From: Microcoleus sp. bin38.metabat.b11b12b14.051
GTDB taxonomy: Bacteria > Cyanobacteriota > Cyanobacteriia > Cyanobacteriales > Microcoleaceae
Direction of reading: 5' to 3'
Assembly (NCBI RefSeq): GCF_013299165.1
Contig: NZ_JAAFKD010000006.1
Location: 186,001 to 250,000, forward strand
DNA: 64,000 bases
In this document: positions 20,916 through 31,400 of the stretch, in pieces
Numbering within the stretch: position 1 is the stretch's first letter
How the letters are laid out: the number at the start of each line of letters is the position of its first letter
Program-made: the position numbers and the translations under genes
Notes under the pieces: model-generated
Told to the model about the DNA's origin: nothing
The model's database searches: none
What the model saw: the letters and a program-made list of their open reading frames with translations, nothing else

Positions 20916-23393
20916 ATGCTTGAAAAAATAGAGTTTCACCCAAAAGAAGTCTTAATTCCCAAAGAAAAAGCCTTAGTATTGTGGTTTAACGAAGTAGGCA
21001 TCGCGGACATCCCGTTAGTAGGCGGAAAAAATGCTTCATTGGGCGAAATGATTCAACAGTTAACACCCAAAGGAGTCAGCGTCCCCAACGGATTTGCAAC
21101 TACAGCACGTGCTTACCGCTACTTCATCGAGTCGGCGGGTTTAGAAGCAAAATTGCGCGAAATTTTTGCCGACTTAGACGTAGAAAACCTGCAAAACCTG
21201 GGACAAAAAGGCAAACAAGCACGGGCGTTGATTCTCGATACACCGTTTCCGCCAGAAGTGCAAGCGGCGATCGCCCAGGCTTACGATCGACTGTGCGATC
21301 GCTACGGGGACAGCACCGACGTAGCAGTACGTTCCTCCGCCACCGCCGAAGACTTACCAGATGCCAGTTTCGCCGGACAGCAAGAAACCTACCTCAACGT
21401 CCACGGCTGCACCAGCGTCCTCCAATGCTGCCACAAATGCTTCGCCTCTATCTTCACCGACAGAGCAATTTCTTACCGCCAACAGCGAGGTTTCGACCAC
21501 TTGGAAGTCGCCTTATCCGTCGGCGTGCAAAAAATGGTGCGATCGGACTTAGCATCCTCCGGCGTCATGTTCAGCATCGACACCGAAACCGGTTTCAAAA
21601 ATGCCGCCTTAATCAGCGCCGCCTACGGATTAGGAGAAAACATCGTTCAAGGAGCAGTAAACCCCGACGAATACTTAGTTTTTAAACCCACATTAAAACA
21701 AGGTTTTCGCCCAATCATCGACAAACGCCTCGGCACCAAAAGCATTAAAATGGTGTACGACATTGGCGGTTCCAAATACACCAAAAACGTCTCGGTATCC
21801 CCAGCAGAACGCGGCAAATACGCCCTTAACGATGACGAAATTCTGCAACTAGCAGAGTGGGCCGTACTGATAGAAGAACACTACTCCCAAGTGCGCGACA
21901 CCTACACGCCGATGGACATTGAGTGGGCAAAAGACGGCAATACCGGCGAACTATTCATCGTCCAAGCGCGACCCGAAACAGTACAATCTCAAAAATCTGC
22001 TACAGTTTTGCGGAACTACAAATTGCAAGGTTCCAGCGCAATTTTGGCAATAGGGCGTGCCGTTGGCGAAGCCATCGGACAAGGTAAAGCCCATGTAATT
22101 TTAGACATTCATAAAATTGCCCAATTTGAAGCAGGAGAAGTTTTAGTTACCAACAAAACTGACCCGGATTGGGAACCGATCATGAAAAAAGCCAGCGCCA
22201 TTGTCACAAATTCCGGCGGCCGCACTTGCCATGCTGCGATCATTGCTCGCGAAATGGGCATCCCCGCCATTGTCGGCACCGGCGACGGTACCCAAGTCTT
22301 GCAAAACAATCAAGAAATCACTGTTTCTTGTTCCGAAGGAGACGAGGGCAAAGTTTATGCCGGTTTAGTTCCCTTTGAAATTCAAGAAAGTGCGATCGAC
22401 AATTTGCCCCGCACCCGCACTCAAATCTTAATGAACGTCGGCAACCCCGAAGAAGCTTTTGGTTTATCAGCAATTCCTTGCGACGGCGTAGGCTTAGCGC
22501 GGCTGGAATTCATCATCGCCAACCACATCAAAGCCCACCCCTTAGCACTGATTCACTTTGACGAATTGACCGACGAATCTGTCAAACGCCAAATTACCAA
22601 ACTCACAGCACTTTACGAACACAAACCAGATTTTTTTACCGACAAATTAGCCTGCGGAATTGCTACCATCGCCGCTGCATTTTATCCTAATCCTGTCATC
22701 GTGCGGATGAGCGATTTCAAAAGCAATGAATATGCTAATCTTTTGGGAGGGCGGCAGTTTGAACCGAAGGAAGAAAACCCGATGCTCGGGTGGCGCGGCG
22801 CTGCTCGTTATTACGACCCGAATTACCGCGAAGCTTACGCTTTGGAATGCCTTGCATTGAAGCGTGTTCGAGACGAAATGGGCTTGACAAATGTGATTCC
22901 GATGATTCCGTTTTGTCGCACCCCGGAGGAAGGCCGCAAAGTGTTGGCCGAGATGGCAAAACACGGTTTAGTTAAGGGCGAAAATGGTTTGCAAGTCTAT
23001 GTGATGTGCGAATTGCCGAGCAATGTCATATTTGCTGACGAATTCGCCCAAGTGTTTGACGGATTCTCGATCGGCTCCAACGACTTAACTCAGCTAACAT
23101 TAGGATTAGACCGAGATTCTGCTTTAGTCGCCCACATCTTTGACGAACGCAATGAAGCTGTCAAGCGCATGGTGGAAATTGCCATCAAAGCCGCCAAAAA
23201 GTACGATCGCAAGATTGGAATTTGCGGCCAAGCGCCCAGCGATTATCCTGAGTTTGCTCGCTTCTTGGTTGAGTTGGGCATTGATTCGATTAGTTTGAAT
23301 CCCGATTCGGTTTTGAAGACTTTGTTGGATGTTGCTAAGGTGGAGGCTTCCAGTGCGGTGATGGATTTAGCAGCCCTGGTTGCTAAGGTTTAA
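20916..23393 (+). CDS. ppsA: Phosphoenolpyruvate synthase
   Basis: Converts pyruvate, ATP and water to phosphoenolpyruvate, AMP and phosphate, the entry step for gluconeogenesis from pyruvate. The 825 residues match the family length. Visible are the N-terminal ATP-grasp domain (GGKNASLGEM near residue 30; VRSSATAEDLPDASFAGQQ), the mobile phosphohistidine domain with catalytic His439 in GGRTCHAAIIAREMG, and the C-terminal PEP-binding barrel with the IGSNDLTQL motif and the catalytic cysteine in GICGQAPSD. The start has an AAAGGAAAA Shine-Dalgarno stretch. It is transcribed alone, away from the kinase block, and palindromic repeats lie just behind its stop. The enzyme differs from pyruvate phosphate dikinase, which has another domain insertion pattern. 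High confidence. Confidence 0.95.
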   Translation: MLEKIEFHPKEVLIPKEKALVLWFNEVGIADIPLVGGKNASLGEMIQQLTPKGVSVPNGFATTARAYRYFIESAGLEAKLREIFADLDVENLQNLGQKGKQARALILDTPFPPEVQAAIAQAYDRLCDRYGDSTDVAVRSSATAEDLPDASFAGQQETYLNVHGCTSVLQCCHKCFASIFTDRAISYRQQRGFDHLEVALSVGVQKMVRSDLASSGVMFSIDTETGFKNAALISAAYGLGENIVQGAVNPDEYLVFKPTLKQGFRPIIDKRLGTKSIKMVYDIGGSKYTKNVSVSPAERGKYALNDDEILQLAEWAVLIEEHYSQVRDTYTPMDIEWAKDGNTGELFIVQARPETVQSQKSATVLRNYKLQGSSAILAIGRAVGEAIGQGKAHVILDIHKIAQFEAGEVLVTNKTDPDWEPIMKKASAIVTNSGGRTCHAAIIAREMGIPAIVGTGDGTQVLQNNQEITVSCSEGDEGKVYAGLVPFEIQESAIDNLPRTRTQILMNVGNPEEAFGLSAIPCDGVGLARLEFIIANHIKAHPLALIHFDELTDESVKRQITKLTALYEHKPDFFTDKLACGIATIAAAFYPNPVIVRMSDFKSNEYANLLGGRQFEPKEENPMLGWRGAARYYDPNYREAYALECLALKRVRDEMGLTNVIPMIPFCRTPEEGRKVLAEMAKHGLVKGENGLQVYVMCELPSNVIFADEFAQVFDGFSIGSNDLTQLTLGLDRDSALVAHIFDERNEAVKRMVEIAIKAAKKYDRKIGICGQAPSDYPEFARFLVELGIDSISLNPDSVLKTLLDVAKVEASSAVMDLAALVAKV

Positions 23394-23409
23394 CCGTTTT
23401 GGTTTTTGA

Positions 23410-23536
23410 GAGAAACCGGGTTTGTTTAAACGGTTCGATCGTTCCCAATGCAAGTCCTCTGATTTAGAGAGGACTAAAGTCCTCACTACGAACCTATTAC
23501 GGGCTTGGTTGTTTTTGAACTAAACCCGGTTTCTCC
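23410..23536. repeat. Nested inverted repeat behind ppsA
   Basis: Outer arms GAGAAACCGGGTTT and AAACCCGGTTTCTC enclose a member of the dispersed palindrome family (about 23432-23494: GGTTCGATC, CAAGTCCTCTGATTTAG, GGACTAAAGTCC, ACTACGAACC). It sits 17 bp after the ppsA stop and may act as a terminator. Confidence 0.7.
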
Positions 23537-23567
23537 TGTCTAGTTTTGTCAAATAACCTCGATCTGG

Positions 23568-23628
23568 TTCGATCGTTCGGAATGCGAGTCCTCTGATTTA
23601 AACAGGACTTGCATTCCGAACGATCGAA
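23568..23628. repeat. Long palindrome with 25-bp arms
   Basis: Arms beginning TTCGATCGTTCGGAATGC and ending GCATTCCGAACGATCGAA pair with one mismatch around an 11-bp centre. It shares the TCCTCTGATTTA core with the neighbouring repeat. Confidence 0.8.
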
Positions 23629-23899
23629 TCTATTCACCGCAGCCCTCAACAGCCAACGCTTAACCCGCGGCTGGCATAGTTTGAGATTTAGCTGGGAACT
23701 TTCCCGATTAAAAACCGTCTGTCGGCTGATTATTTTAGGTTGGCGATCGTCTAAATTAAAAAAAATATTCCCCCACCAGCTCTAAAACTGTGCTATACCA
23801 TTTTCAACAAAAGAATGCCACAGCAGGCAAACTCCCAACCCATATCCTGTAAGTCATTCCTAATTATTTAATCTCAAATCAAAAATCTTCAATGCGAAA

Positions 23900-24223
23900 A
23901 TGGTGCTAACAGCTCTCCTGATTATTTTCATAGGTTTAGCTCCCTGGCTGCTGTCTTTGTGGGTGATGCGCTCGGCAAGCGGCCAAGCCCGCAACAGAAT
24001 TGCAGCGGCCGGGATTGCGGTAGCAAATAGACCCCTGCGAACTCAACTACAAACGGGCGATCGCACCTACGTAGAAGGTCTCGGCTATCCGATCGGCGAT
24101 ATCACTTGCGAGTATAACGCCCGCTCTAATTACATTCGCTGCGCCGTCAATCCTTCTGGGCCCTGTCTTGATTGTCGCTACTACCAACCCCGAGCTCTTG
24201 ACGTTTGCGGTAAAAAGATATAG
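23900..24223 (+). CDS. Small conserved cyanobacterial membrane protein (DUF6464-like)
   Basis: A 107-residue protein with one N-terminal hydrophobic segment (residues 2-24), followed by a soluble part containing GDRTYVEGLGYPIGDITC and a cysteine-rich tail with CAVNPSGPC and CLDC. Four closely spaced cysteines (about residues 81-95) suggest metal binding or disulfides. I believe it belongs to the cyanobacterial DUF6464 family, from memory of the GDIT-CxYN-ARS pattern; its function is unknown. It is transcribed alone, about 500 bp past ppsA. The start ATG has no strong ribosome binding site; the length and hydrophobic start fit well. Confidence 0.7.
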   Translation: MVLTALLIIFIGLAPWLLSLWVMRSASGQARNRIAAAGIAVANRPLRTQLQTGDRTYVEGLGYPIGDITCEYNARSNYIRCAVNPSGPCLDCRYYQPRALDVCGKKI

Positions 24224-25343
24224 GTTGTATTGGGGCTGGTATGTACGCGCATTTGCGGATCTAATAACCGATGAGTTAAGATGTACTTAAGTGTAGGGAT
24301 TGTTGTTGGAACTTGTTCGGGACGAGCCTCGTCTAAACTAAGCATTTAAAACAAAATCGAGCAGTATTGCTGGGTTACAGTTGCCATAAATGGCGGATTG
24401 CGATAGGTGTTTTTCTAGTTGAGGACTCGGGTTCAGAAACCAGATTTAGATGATAAATCTTGGTTTGGTGGCTCGAAATCTAGAAATCGGGTTCCAAGTC
24501 TAGCCGTACATCCGGCAGTTAGGCAAATTGGCTAATAAAGATCGCAACGGGCTGACGGCAAAATCTGCTAGTAAATTTCTCTCAAAGATCATGAAAAATT
24601 CTGCATGAACAATTATTTCGAGCATTTACCTTAAGTAAAAACCCGCTCGAAGACTATAAGTAGACTGTTGGGGAAGTGGGTTATGGGCGATAGCAGTCTG
24701 TTCTGGCGATCGCAGCTCAATGCAGCCTCAAACCTAGATTGTTCTCTCATGACTCGACTGCAAGTCATAAATTTTTAAGACGCCTCGTCGATACAGGGTA
24801 TGCCGATTTCGATTCAATCACGCGCGTTGGACACTGCGGGCCTAGTTATCTTACGGTATGCACTCCCTAGCAATCGTCTCTCTGATTAATGTGGTTGCTA
24901 TTGCTTTCCAAGGTGGGCGCGTTCCTCACTTTCACAAACCGGGTTTGGGTTCTGGATCGAGGGCTGTAACGATTTTTTTTTCATCGATCGAACTCGGTTT
25001 CTGCATCCGGAAACGATCAAAATTTTTGCGGGCTAAAGTGCACTTTAGCGATCGACAGAAAACCTGATTTAGTAAAATTTTGATAATTCGTGCTATTGTC
25101 TGCTGTGGAATCTAACAGAGCCACCTGTCAAGCTCAACCTGCCAAGAAAACAAAGGCCAAATATCACCCGATAGATAGATTTTAGGAACTTAAAATCTCA
25201 AGCCTCAGCGCTGGCGCTGGCGATATTTAAAATGCTATCTAGTAGTAAAATAGCACATATTTATGCTGCGTTAAATCCGCGCCTCGCTATTTTTTGCATT
25301 CAACCTGTCGAGTCTATAACTCTGCGATTCAACCTGTTCAAGA
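24224..25343. other. Long intergenic region before the giant surface protein
   Basis: More than 1.1 kb without a supported gene. A 69-codon frame at 24858-25067 has no motif or ribosome binding site. Short CCGGGTTT-type repeat fragments occur near 24936. Confidence 0.4.
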
Positions 25344-25381
25344 GGTGATAATTATCATCTTGAAGTGGGTATATTATATAC
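25344..25381. promoter_or_regulatory. Two dyads upstream of the giant surface protein
   Basis: GGTGATAATTATCATC (25344-25359) is a near-perfect palindrome resembling the core of a Fur box. GTATATTATATAC (25369-25381) is a second dyad, 21 bp before the ATG. Both are placed where an operator or promoter would lie. The identity of any regulator is inference. Confidence 0.3.
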
Positions 25382-25402
25382 AATCAGCGAGGCAATTCAA
25401 CC

Positions 25403-28400
25403 ATGCAAAGCATCTGCAACAAACCAATTTTCCTAACCCAAAAACCCAAAAACTCCACCACAAGCATTGCTGGCGAAAACTCCCGAACTCAAGCAACTTA
25501 TTGTTGTAGAGAAAAACCCATAAAAACAGCAAAAGCGGACTGGTGTTTAACGGGTAAAAATAATGGCGGGGGGGGAATTGGGCAGTGGGAGAGAGAATTT
25601 TTGCTAGCAAGCCAGCGTGCGATCGCCCCTGTGAAAAATATCCTGTTCCTCGATGGCGGAGTAGAGCACTACGACAGCTTAGCCAGAGGAGCAACAGCAG
25701 GTACAGAGGTATTTATACTCGACTCGACGCGAGATGGAGTCGAGCAAATTACTAGAATTTTGGCGGTTTGCAGCGATTTAGATAGCCTGCAAATAATTTC
25801 TCACGGTACAGAAGCAGCAGTGCAACTCGGGTCGATCGCCCTCGATGCCGAAAACTTAGAAGCCTACAGCCATTTGTTGCAGCAGTGGGGAAAAGCCCTC
25901 AGCGAGAGAGGACATATTTTGTTATTTGGGTGCAGCGTCGCAGCGTCCGAAAGCGGCGCGGCCTTCGTGCGGCGCCTGAGCTCGATTGTCGGTGCAGATA
26001 TCGCAGCTTCCGACAACTTGACGGGGAGTGCAGCACTCGGCGGCGACTGGGAATTAAGATTTGTGACCGGGGAAATCAAGGCGAGGATCGCCATTGAACC
26101 ATTCGCGATCGCAGCATACGCTGGCACCCTCGGCACATTAGTTAACGAAACTTTCAAAAACGCCACAGTCAGAGGGCCTTGGATTTACGGGGGAAACGGC
26201 GGTGCGCTGTTCGATCCGACCAACGGGCAGCCAGCATCGAGACAACCTGTCCCCGGGATTACCGGAGGCACAGTATCGGGGGTACTTCCGGCTTTGGGCG
26301 GGCGCAGTCCCGGCGATGGTGCTTTGCAATTAACTCCAGCAGAAAACACCCGGGAAGCCTTCGTCATCTACAACAACCCGATTTCTTCCACCGACGGCCT
26401 CAGAGTCCAGTTTGATTTTTTTTCCTACGGTTCCAGCGCGCAAACCAGGCTCGATCCGAACTACCCGATCGAGCCTCAGCCAGGGGACGGGCTGGGTTTT
26501 TTCTTCATTGACGGCACCGCCAGCCCGACCAGGACAGGGGGTTTCGGCGGTTCTCTCGGCTACGCTCAACGAAGCGGCGTACCCGGTATTTCCGGAGGTT
26601 ATGTAGGGATTGGACTTGACGAGTTTGGCAATTTTTCCAATCCCTCAGAAGGGCGGTCGGGCCCGACGCCACCTGCGATTCCCGGCTCCGATATTGGTGC
26701 CTACAGACCTGATTCTGTAACGCTCAGAGGCCGTGAAGCCGACAATTATCAGTTTTTAACAAATACGATCGTTCCCTTCGGCATCGATAACATTCCCACG
26801 AGCATTACATCTAGCGGTAGTTTCAGCGATTTTAACTTCAGCAATACCTTCACGAGCGATCGCGATGCAGCCAAAAGATCCGTTCAAATTACCCTAAATC
26901 CATCTAGCGATCCGAGGAATCCCAACCGCCTCACCGTTGCCTTCGACACGAATTTTGACGGCACCTACGAGACTACAGTGATCGATATCCCCAACTTGGC
27001 AGCCATCAACGGTGCAGTACCGCCAATTTTCAAGTTTGGTTTTGGCAGTTCCACAGGAAGCGGCAACAACATTCACGAACTGCAAAACCTGGTAGTCGAG
27101 AGCATCAATCCTCCGAGTCTCTCGGCCGATGTGAGTACGATCAAAACAGGGCCGCAGTTCATCAAGCCCGGGAGCAGCATTACCTACACGATTACTACTG
27201 TAAACAACGGCCCAGCCCCCGCTCAAAACGTTCTGATTCAAGACGAAATACCTGTACAACTGCTGCTTCCGAACGGAGCTCCACCAGTGCTGAGTGCCTC
27301 GAACAACGGCACCTACGTCAACCAAACCAAGTCTGTTACTTGGCCGTTAATTCCGGTTCTCAATCCCGGTCAGACTCTCACTTACACCCTGACAGTTAAT
27401 CTGCCGTCGAATTTAACTAGCAGCGATACTTTTTCCAACGTTGCATTCAGCAATAGCTCGACTTTTGACCCCAACCTGAGCAATAACAATAGCATTCTCC
27501 CGCCCGGGCAAGTCGATGGAGCCGGTCTGCTTCCTACCACGGTTACGGATATAGTTGCGGACTTAGTTACTACCAAAAGCGGCCCTGTGACTGCCCCGCT
27601 AGGCTCAACCGTCTCCTACACGGTGACGACGATTAACAGGGGGCCCGATGCAGCAGCAGACGTGGTGATCAGTGACAGTATTGTTCCGGGTTTAACATCG
27701 GTGAGCGTATCGGACAACGGTACCTACAACGCGCAAACCGGGATTGTCACATTCCCCACACTACCGGCGCTGGCAAATGCAGCTACTGCGACCCGGAATA
27801 TCAGTTTTGTTCCCCCAATCAGCCTTACCGCCATCAGCAACACGGCTCGGAGCAGCTCGACAACTCCCGATCCGATCGCCACTAACAACAACGGTTCGCC
27901 CACCAACAAAGAAGGCACTCCCACCAACTCCACGGTGAGGACAACGCTTACACCCAACGCCGACTTGGCCACCACTAAAACCGGCTCTACCAACGCTACC
28001 CCCGGTAACCCGGTCAGCTACACGATCGCCACAGTCAACCTAGGCCCGAGTCCCGCACAGGCTGTAACCATCACCGACAGCATCGTTCCCGGGTTAACCG
28101 GAGTCACGGCATCGGATAACGGCACTTACAACGCAACTACAGGCGTTGTCACATTTCCACCAGTGGCGATCGCCAACGGCACTACAGCCACCCGGAGGAT
28201 CGGCTTCACAGTACCGCTGACAGCAACTCTAGCGATTAGCAACACAGCCAGAAGCAGCTCCATCACTCCGGACTTAATTCCTGGCAACAACAACGGCACC
28301 AACCCCAATGCCAGCGTCACAACCACCATCGCTCCTAGGGCTGATGTTGCCACCCAAAAAACTGCTCCGGCGAACATCAATGCTGGCGGGACGCTCACTT

Positions 28401-31400
28401 ATACAATCACTACCACCAACAACGGGCCGAGTGCTGCCACCAACGTAGTCATCACCGACAGCCTGATTCCCGGTTTAACTGGGGTCGCGGCGTCCGGCGG
28501 GGGAACCTACAACCCAACCACAGGCGTGATCGTGTTCCCGCCGATCGCCTCGATCGCCAGCGGCAGCAACCAGAGCCGCACCATCAGCTTTGTAGCGCCA
28601 CCTACCCTGACGAGCATCACCAACGTTGTCTCTAGCCGATCGGACACTACTGACCCCAACGACACCAACAACAACGGCTCTATAGCCGCACCGCCTGGTG
28701 GGTCTGGGGGTAGAGTCATTACGACGATCGGTGCCCAGGCTGATGTTGTCACCCAAAAAACAGCTCCGGCGACCATCAATGCCGGCGGGACGCTCACTTA
28801 TACAATCACTACCACCAACAACGGACCGAGTGCCGCCACCAATGTAGTCATCACCGACAGCCTGATTCCCGGCTTAACTGGAGTTGCGGTGTCCGGCGGG
28901 GGAACCTACAACGCAGCCACAGGCGCGATCGTGTTCCCGGCGATCGCTTCTATGGCCAACGGCAGCAACCAGAGCCGCACCATCCGTTTTGCAGCGCCAC
29001 CCAACCTAACGAGCATCACCAACGTTGTATCGAGCCGATCGGATACTCCTGACCCCAACGACACCAACAACAACGGCTCTATAGCCGCACCGCCTGGTGG
29101 GTCGGGGGGTAGAGTCGTTACCACAGTCGGTGCAGCCCGCGCTGACCTGGTTACATCCAAGCTCGGCCTCACATCTGCTACAGCAGGCAGTCCTGTTACA
29201 TATACTATAATTACCTCCAACAACGGGCCGAATGCTGCGGAAAACGTAGTGATTACAGACAGGATCATTCCCGGCTTAACATCCGTCAGGGCATCGGATA
29301 ACGGCACTTACGATCCAGTGACAGGAATTGTCACCTTCCCAACAATTCCCAGCTTAGCCTTCGGTAGCAGCACCAACCGGCTGGTGACATTAGTAGTTCC
29401 GGCAACGGGCACCATCAGCAATACTGCCAGCAGCCGATCGACTACTTTAGACCCACAGCTCACCAACAACAATGGTTCTGAATCTCGCGCCACTGTCACC
29501 ACCACCGTCGCCACGCAGCCAACACCCAACCAATCTCCATCAGCTACCAGCGGCAACGCTGCGCTACGGCCCAACAGCGCTGTCAACATCACCGGACTCG
29601 GAGGCACAGACTCAGACGGCACAGTGCAGTCCTTCACTATCAACACCCTGCCGCCCGCCAATCAAGGTGTGCTGTTCTTGGGCGACCCCGCAAACGGGGG
29701 AGTTCCCGTCACAGCAGGTCAGACCCTGACATCAGACGAAATCAAGCAGTTATTTTTCAAGTCGGCTGACAATTTCACAGGAGCGAGCTTTAGCTACAGC
29801 AGCAGGGACGATCTCGGTGGTACCAGCCCCGGGGCCACTGTTTCTCTGGTGTCGTCGCCGCTATCCAACCAGCCGCCGATACCTGCAAACACCAGCAAGA
29901 CACTGCCGCCAAACAGCACAGTTAACCTCCAAGGACTGACGGCCACAGACCCCGACAGCTCGATCAACTTCTTCACCATCAACACGCTGCCGCCCGCCAA
30001 TCAAGGTGTGCTGTTCTTGGGCGACCCCAGCCAGGGAATCCGGGTAACGGCAGGTCAAAGACTCAGCCAAACTCAAATCAACCAGCTATTCTTCCAAGCC
30101 ACGGGCGAATTCACCGGCACCAACTTTACCTACACCGCCACAGACAGCCTCGGCGCCATCAGTCCAGCCCCGGCTACAGCATCGCTGCTACCGATCGTAC
30201 CAAACGCCAACCAGCCGCCTGTCGCCAACAACACCAGCGTCGCTTTATCGCCAGGACAAAGCGTTAACATCCCCGGCCTCGGAGGCACCGACCCCGACGG
30301 CACGGTAGTTTCTTTTACCATCAACACCTTACCCCCGGCTAATGAAGGCATTCTGTTCTTAGGCGCTCCCAGCCAGGGAATCCGGGTCACGACCGGTCAA
30401 ACCCTAACACCAGAGCAAATTTCCCGGTTGTTCTTCCAGGGGGCCGGCAATTTCACAGGGGCAAACTTCACCTACAGCGCTACAGACAACCTCGGCGCCA
30501 CCAGTGCGGCAGTTGCCACGATCTCTGTCATTGCCATTAACCAACCGACACCAACACCCACACCCGCGCCAGTACCGACACCCACACCCGCGCCAGTACC
30601 GACACCTACACCCGCGCCAGTACCGACACCCACACCCAACCCCGAGCCAGTAACCACACCCACACCCAACCCCGGGCCAGTAACTATACCCAACCCCGGG
30701 CCAGTAACCACACCCACACCCGCACCAGTACCGACACCCACACCCGCACCAGTACCGACACCTACACCCGCGCCAGTAACCACACCCACACCCCCACCAG
30801 TACCGACACCTACACCCGCGCCAGTAACCACACCCACACCCCCACCAGTACCGACACCCACACCCGCGCCAGTAACCACACCCACACCCCCACCTATTTT
30901 CGGCGCAGTACCCGAACCGGATACCGGCTGCGGTTGCGACCCCCTGCCCGAGCAGCCTGCCTTCACATTTGTCCCACCCCAGCGTTCGCAACTACTCAAC
31001 TTCGAGTCGAGCATCCCAGACATCACCGACATCCAAAACACGATTTTAGGGACTCCCGGCAACGATTTCTTAACCGGCAACGACTCTAACGAATTGTTGG
31101 TTTCCTTCACAGGCGACGACACAGTGTTAGGTGAAGGCGGTTCAGACATCGTGTTTGGCGACCAACAGCCAGACTTCATCGCCTCGGGTAAAGGCAACGA
31201 TATCGTTTACGCTGGGAAAGAAAACGATGTAGTCTTCGGTGGGAAACAACAAGATAGGCTCTTTGGCGATCGCGGTTCCGACACATTGCACGGCGATCGC
31301 GGTGGCGATACCATCGTCGGCGACAACGGCAACAACATCGACCTGACTGGTAACGACGGCGACTTGATTTTCGGAGGTTCCGAAAGCGATTTCATTGCTG

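Noticed and set aside
24858..25067. 69-codon frame in the long intergenic region
   Set aside because: No ribosome site, no motif, and it overlaps repeat fragments.
30404..31197. Long minus-strand frames (195 and 241 codons)
   Set aside because: They are the complement of the Pro-Thr minisatellite and adjacent modules of the surface protein; Gly/Cys/Trp- or Val-rich content is a by-product.
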